DNA of 10,328 nt from an uncultured Gammaproteobacteria bacterium. GTDB taxonomy: Bacteria; Pseudomonadota; Gammaproteobacteria; Pseudomonadales; Pseudohongiellaceae. The first letter of the stretch is position 1; each line of letters begins with the position of its first letter. Positions 7,801-10,328 of the stretch are shown one piece after another. Where the stretch lies: positions 1-10,328 of the forward strand of contig CAIYIP010000306.1 in assembly GCA_903926285.1 (NCBI GenBank). Reading direction: 5' to 3'. The position numbers and the translations under genes were made by a program. Under the pieces are notes generated by a model. That model saw only the letters and a list, made by a program, of their open reading frames with translations, had not been told where the DNA came from and did not search any database.

Positions 7801-7914
7801 TTCGATTTGCGGAAATTGCAACACAGGTATTTTTTGCGCAGCGAAAATTCCCGCCAGCAGGATTACCAGAGACACCACCAGCGCCAGTGTCGGGCGTTTG
7901 ACGAAGATATCCAT
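4816..7914 (-). CDS. HAE1-family RND efflux transporter, inner-membrane subunit
   Basis: The 1032-residue product is a full-length resistance-nodulation-division pump (ACR_tran, PF00873) that exports hydrophobic or amphipathic compounds using the proton gradient. It starts MDIFVKRPTLALVV, with TM1 at about 9-27. Periplasmic porter domains at about 28-330 and 545-840 separate the membrane bundles (about 331-481, 525-543 and 842-1000). The proton-relay residues are present: Asp398-Asp399 in VGLVVDDAIVVVEN (TM4) and Lys911 in LVGLVAKNAILITEFA (TM10), equivalent to AcrB Asp407, Asp408 and Lys940. This places it in the multidrug HAE1 group rather than the heavy-metal pumps. Its ATG overlaps the adaptor stop as TAATG, with GGAAGG 6 nt upstream. 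The C-terminal tail beyond about residue 1001 is short and polar. Substrates cannot be predicted. Confidence 0.96.
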   Translation of the reverse strand: MDIFVKRPTLALVVSLVILLAGIFAAQKIPVLQFPQIESTSLQITTAYFGASAEVVQGFITETIEEVAMTIPGVDYVDSTTTAGISRVTVWLELDADSTRALAELTTRLAQISYELPEGAEDPAVEVVRADRSSALFYLDVKGDNWSRTELTDYMERQVTPLLAGIEGVQRVGLEGGRAPAMRVWIDPAKIAALNIGADEVMAAIRANNVIATVGKTENAAQQFNLLSNATLQTADDFRRLVLVEREDAVIRLGDVARVEVGETRGDSNARYDNDTTLYLSIWPMPGANEIEIGDAVYEKLDQINATLPVGLQIRIAEDGTTYMRDSLREIFTTLFETILLVSVVVLVLMGSFRTSLVPLVAIPISILGSIAVIQLLGFSLNLLTVLAVVLSVGLVVDDAIVVVENVSRHIHEGRTRLEAALLSSRELFSPIIAMTFTLGAVYTPIGFVSGFTGSLFKEFALTLAVAVIISGIVAITLSPIMSAWVCAEHGRESRMTQRVNVWFDRLKSYYERALLRTFGWRNQILFVAFFISFLMVPFYMFSATELAPVEDQSGIFLIIEAPPEASLEYTDDYMHDVINQVQANVPGLDMIWQVISPIGGFGGIELVPFHDREQSVEEMLPAVTAQLRSITGLRVFPALSASLPSAGQSDVEMVVLSTDSYENMAAYAQQLVQAAQQSGQYLYANADLTLNLSQYRMEFNHERIADLGMDINSVSAQLATLLAEMDANRFNSNGKAYRVIPLVETAARGTPDALLDLSIRTPEGGLIPLRSLVELQPLTSPSALSTFNQQRAFRITGAVIPGTTSGQALTTLENAATAILPAGYSLDHAGVSRQLRQEGNTMISVLMISVIVVYLALVVQFNSFRLPLVVLLGSVPLALSGAMLFSFLNLTTINLYAQIGFVTLVGLVAKNAILITEFAHKEQLRGLAKADAVRSAASLRLRAVLMTTAATVLGHFPLVLVSGAGAEARNSIGIILVAGMAIGTLFTLFILPSVYLWLAKDTVDLASVTPQDSNRADAGPLSYLGAGLPQR

Positions 7915-9062
7915 TACTGACCTTCCACAATTGCGCTATTGGAGCCGGCTTGTTCCTCGGCTACGGGCTTGTTGCGTTCACGTGTGAACACAAGGATGCC
8001 TTCATACAGTTTGAATGCGCCAGCGGCCGCAATGCTGGTACCTTCGGTCAGTCCCGTGCCGGTTTCGAGCAGTGCGCGCTCCGTTTCAATAAGCCGCACG
8101 CGTACTTGTTGGCGCGCGGCGCGAAAGCCACCGTTAGCAGCATCTTCGCTGAGCGTAAACACGTACTGACCGAGTGGATCGTTTTGTATCGCAAGCGCGG
8201 GCACTTGTAACAAACGCTCTGGTGTACCGATCGGAACTTCGAGTTGCACAACCGTGGAGGGCGCGTACTGCTGGATGTCATTGGTGACGCTGGCGCGATA
8301 GCCACGACTGCGATTGTTTGCATTGAGCACGGTATTCTCGGCAATGACGGTTGCAGTCGCTTTCGTGGCAGTGCTGTTGTTACTGATGGCGGTAATACTG
8401 ATCTGGGTACCCACGGGCAGCTGCGGATAAAACTGCGGCATCTGGAAATCAACCCACATGTTGGCGGTTGCGCCAATCAGGCTGGTAATGAGCGTATTTC
8501 CTTCCAGGTACTGACCCACTTCAAAGTTGTGCAAGCCGGCTCTGCCGGCAAAGGGAGAACGCAGTGTCTTCTTCTCGATGGTACGTTCGAGCACGCTGAT
8601 TTCGGCTTGCGTCGCTGTCAGTTCAGCCTGGGTTCTGTCGAGCATGTCTTCGTTGATTACGCGGGCTTCAAACAATTTCAGGTTTCTGTCGTGGACGAGG
8701 CGGGCGAGTTCAGCGCGGGCTTGCGCCGCTTCGAGGTTGGCTTGTTCTACTGCCGTATCCAACTGGACCAGCAATTGGCCGGCTTTCACCGGGTCTCCCG
8801 ACGTGAAATTCACCGCGGTAATCTCGCCGGCGATTTCGTTGCGCAGGTCCAGGCGCTGGGGGGCGAGGATTTCACCAATTACGCTTATGGTTGGCGTGAA
8901 GTCTGCGGTAGTTACCCTGGCTGGCTCAACTGTTTCGGACTGCTCCGGATAGGCTTCTGCCATGGCGATGGAGGCACGGATATCCATCACCTTCCATGTG
9001 GCGAGTGCAGCAAACACCAAGAGACAACCAACTATGGTGATGAGCCATTTCATAAAATTCAT
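7914..9062 (-). CDS. RND efflux periplasmic adaptor (membrane fusion protein)
   Basis: The 382-residue product links the RND pump to an outer-membrane channel. Residues about 5-23 form an N-terminal membrane anchor. A Cys at 13 lies in VGC but in the middle of the hydrophobic run, so lipidation is doubtful. The two half-lipoyl motifs are visible: about 73-103 (NEIAGEITAVNFTSGDPV) and about 167-195 (LRSPFAGRAGLHNFEVGQYL). They flank an alpha-helical hairpin at about 104-165 rich in Ala, Glu and Leu. A beta-barrel and membrane-proximal domain follow, including VPALAIQNDPLGQYVF. Start choice: ATG 9062 has GGAG (9073-9076) 10 nt upstream, and a second ATG at 9053 is possible. It lies 35 bp after the TetR gene and overlaps the pump gene by one base, so all three are probably co-transcribed. 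Confidence 0.94.
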   Translation of the reverse strand: MNFMKWLITIVGCLLVFAALATWKVMDIRASIAMAEAYPEQSETVEPARVTTADFTPTISVIGEILAPQRLDLRNEIAGEITAVNFTSGDPVKAGQLLVQLDTAVEQANLEAAQARAELARLVHDRNLKLFEARVINEDMLDRTQAELTATQAEISVLERTIEKKTLRSPFAGRAGLHNFEVGQYLEGNTLITSLIGATANMWVDFQMPQFYPQLPVGTQISITAISNNSTATKATATVIAENTVLNANNRSRGYRASVTNDIQQYAPSTVVQLEVPIGTPERLLQVPALAIQNDPLGQYVFTLSEDAANGGFRAARQQVRVRLIETERALLETGTGLTEGTSIAAAGAFKLYEGILVFTRERNKPVAEEQAGSNSAIVEGQ

Positions 9063-9097
9063 TGCAAGTTTTCTCCGGAAAATAAATGGGCTAGGTG

Positions 9098-9814
9098 CTA
9101 ACGCAGTCCGTGTTCAGTCAACATACGGCTGGAGAGCTCCAACAGTTCATCGGTCAACGGCGCGCGCCATGGATAAGTATTCATCAAGCGTTGCAAGGCA
9201 CGCACGATGGTTGAGTTGGTTTCGAGGCGCAGCGTTTCAGCCACCAGAGTTCGCACGTTGCGCTGCCGGGTGACTTGCGTGTGGCCAACACATAGCGACC
9301 AGATGGCAGTGGTGATTTCATTAACCAGCAACTCGCGGTTGGCAGCTTCGATATTCAGTTCTCCCGAATTTGCGGCCTCTAGCAGTTGGTGCTGGAACAG
9401 TCTCTCCACGGCGATGTCGCGCGTGAGATATTTTTCCAGCCAACCGGGTGACGCGCGCCGCAAGATCGCTTCGTTCCCCAGCAGTGCGATCAATTGCGAA
9501 CCAAAGCTGTAAGGCGAGTTGTGCTGCGCATCCACCAGTTGCACTGCGACTATGCGCGCGGTGATCGGCAGCGGCAGTGCGAGCACCGTGCGTGCGAGTT
9601 TTTCGAAATGAATGTGCGACCGGTATCCCAGCGCTACCAGCACATCTTCCTTGCTTTGAATGTGTTTGTAGATGGAGCCCATCGACAGCCCGGCTTCGCT
9701 CGAAATCGCGGCCATCGTGAAATCCAGCAGCGAGGAAGCCTCGATACATTTGGCGGCGGACTGCAGGATCAGATCTTCCTGCTCCTGATAGATGGATAGA
9801 GACGCCGGGTGCAT
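9098..9814 (-). CDS. TetR/AcrR-family transcriptional regulator of the efflux operon
   Basis: From ATG 9814 the product is 238 residues; an in-frame ATG at 9880 would give 260. The N-terminal DNA-binding domain fits TetR_N (PF00440). Helix 1 is around EDLILQSAAKCIE and the helix-turn-helix about residues 33-51 (TMAAISSEAGLSMGSIYKHI), followed by the typical SKEDVLVAL. The C-terminal ligand-binding half is unrecognised beyond the family fold, as is usual. The shorter start is preferred for two reasons: the 22 extra residues fall outside the conserved domain, and their DNA holds a 19-bp palindrome overlapping a good -10 box. Neither ATG has a strong ribosome binding site. As the first gene of the operon, it probably represses itself together with the adaptor and pump until an effector binds. 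Confidence 0.88.
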   Translation of the reverse strand: MHPASLSIYQEQEDLILQSAAKCIEASSLLDFTMAAISSEAGLSMGSIYKHIQSKEDVLVALGYRSHIHFEKLARTVLALPLPITARIVAVQLVDAQHNSPYSFGSQLIALLGNEAILRRASPGWLEKYLTRDIAVERLFQHQLLEAANSGELNIEAANRELLVNEITTAIWSLCVGHTQVTRQRNVRTLVAETLRLETNSTIVRALQRLMNTYPWRAPLTDELLELSSRMLTEHGLR

Positions 9815-9848
9815 GAAGAAAGCCAGCTTTGAAGTTAATTCGACTGAA

Positions 9849-9867
9849 GTTCGAATATTATTCGAAC
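9849..9867. promoter_or_regulatory. Perfect 19-bp palindrome, probable TetR-family operator
   Basis: GTTCGAATATTATTCGAAC on the + strand consists of two 9-bp half-sites around a single central base and is perfectly symmetric. Size and symmetry fit TetR-family operators. It lies 35 bp upstream of the preferred regulator start and covers the candidate -10 box, so a bound dimer would block transcription of the operon. Confidence 0.65.
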
Positions 9868-9884
9868 CGCGTCCAGTCATACAA
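9855..9884 (-). promoter_or_regulatory. Candidate sigma-70 promoter of the TetR-adaptor-pump operon
   Basis: On the - strand, TAATAT (9860-9855) is a good -10 box. TTGTAT (9884-9879) lies 18 bp upstream as a weak -35 box. Transcription would begin near 9848 and leave a leader of about 35 nt before ATG 9814. The -10 box sits inside the palindrome. Confidence 0.45.
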
Positions 9885-9927
9885 GGGTTAATCCTGATTC
9901 ACCTGGAGGAGATTGGCGTCTGTGTGT

Positions 9928-9949
9928 GCCGACGCGGTGGCGTCGCGGC
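9928..9949. other. GC-rich hairpin just after the amidohydrolase relic
   Basis: GCCGACGC (9928-9935) pairs with GCGT...CGGC (9940-9949), with a 2-nt bulge and a GGTG loop on the + strand. Read on the - strand, it begins 4 bases after the relic gene's TAA stop. It could be the former gene's terminator stem, but no T-run follows. Confidence 0.35.
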
Positions 9950-9952
9950 TTG

Positions 9953-10328
9953 TTAAAGCGCCGCTGGATCTTCGTACACCACCCTGCCACCAATAAGAGT
10001 CAACACCGACGCCGCCATCAAGTGCTTGCAGTTTACGGGCGTATTCCTCAGTAATAAACGGTGCATGCACGAGCACCCACTGGAGTTTGGTGATGCCATC
10101 GCCGCGTTGCCTGAGGGCGGGACACCGGAAAAGGCCGCCTCAGATGAATCGCACAGGCGGGCATGGACATTGGGTTCAGCATGGAAGGTGACTTGGAAAC
10201 CAATTTGAAGCAGCAGACGGGTTCTCTTGGGGAACTGACCAGAGCAGGAAAACTCACCAGCGCACTGCGGTTTGGGGACAAAAATCCAACAGGTCGGCTT
10301 TACCTCAAGGTATTGAATCTGGCGTCCA
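9953..10328 (-). pseudogene. Decayed amidohydrolase (YtcJ/Amidohydro_3-like) remnant, continues past right edge
   Basis: Read right to left, amidohydrolase-like segments appear only by changing frame. GKADLLDFCPQTAV (from 10304) resembles the pre-catalytic region and runs into TGA at 10256-10254. In another frame, GEFS... and LLLQIGFQVTFHAE (about 10258-10172) resemble the conserved segment around a metal-site His. After a switch near 10105, GDGITKLQWVLVHAPFITEEYARKLQAL (10100-10020, given here in part: WVLVHAPFITEEYARKL) resembles the next His-containing strand. After another switch near 10020, VLTLIGGRVVYEDPAAL ends at TAA 9955-9953, the typical C-terminus of these enzymes. The few hundred residues normally between the last two parts are missing. 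Several frameshifts plus a deletion make this a dead gene. Family assignment rests on memory of conserved motifs. Confidence 0.7.

Noticed and set aside
9068..9081. TTTTC...GAAAA small inverted repeat between the TetR and adaptor genes
   Set aside because: Only 5 bp per arm in an A/T-rich stretch that also contains the adaptor's ribosome binding site; not enough for an operator or terminator.
8244..9101. Long + strand open frame (285 codons) opposite the adaptor gene
   Set aside because: Composition is typical of an antisense shadow (many Gly, His, Cys and Gln), with no recognisable motif, while the - strand encodes a clear membrane fusion protein.
9904..9910. Strong GGAGGA on the + strand between the relic and the TetR gene
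   Set aside because: No start codon with a sustained coding frame follows at usable distance, so it is not taken as a ribosome binding site.
9888..10076. 62-codon - strand frame upstream of the TetR gene as a real small protein
   Set aside because: Its first part matches the interior of an amidohydrolase and its second part is the out-of-frame reading of the amidohydrolase C-terminus, so it is a product of the frameshifted relic.
10048..10281. 77-codon - strand frame at the right edge as a gene
   Set aside because: It overlaps the relic in a third frame, has no motif, and the amidohydrolase-like segments lie in the other two frames.

Overview
The window looks like a chromosomal segment from a Gram-negative proteobacterium, most likely a gammaproteobacterium. 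The evidence is an RND-type tripartite efflux operon, Tat and Sec export signals, AGGAG-type ribosome binding sites and moderately GC-rich codon use. The genus cannot be named from the sequence. No RNA gene, CRISPR array, insertion sequence or phage gene was seen.

Left block (1-4469, + strand). Four genes lie head to tail: an ankyrin-repeat protein whose 5' end is cut by the window edge, a Tat-exported protein with two VOC (glyoxalase/extradiol-type) modules, a secreted tannase/feruloyl-esterase-family hydrolase, and a small secreted DUF3237 protein. The last three start codons all follow the same initiation signal, GGAG then TAA(C/T) and a start exactly 7 nt after GGAG. The block therefore looks like one transcription unit. 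A plausible joint role is extracytoplasmic processing of phenolic esters or related aromatic compounds, but the substrate is not shown by the sequence.

Middle (4470-4825, + strand). A 140-bp intergenic stretch with a spaced inverted repeat is followed by a tiny secreted protein whose mature part is almost entirely Asp, Arg, Asn and Gly. Its 3' end overlaps the 3' end of the oppositely oriented efflux pump gene by 10 bp.

Right block (4816-9880, - strand). Transcription runs right to left: a TetR-family regulator, a periplasmic adaptor (membrane fusion protein) and an HAE1-type RND transporter. The last two overlap as TAATG. No outer-membrane channel gene is present, so the pump probably borrows a TolC-like protein encoded elsewhere. 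A 19-bp perfect palindrome overlaps a likely -10 box just upstream of the regulator's probable start, which suggests autoregulation of the whole operon.

Right edge (9953-10328, - strand). The remains of an amidohydrolase (YtcJ/Amidohydro_3-like) gene can be read only by switching frames several times, and a large internal part is missing. It is a decayed pseudogene.

The most interesting items are the exported VOC-tannase-DUF3237 cassette with its ankyrin partner, the Asp/Arg polyampholyte protein with overlapping convergent end, the palindrome that argues for a revised regulator start, and the amidohydrolase relic.
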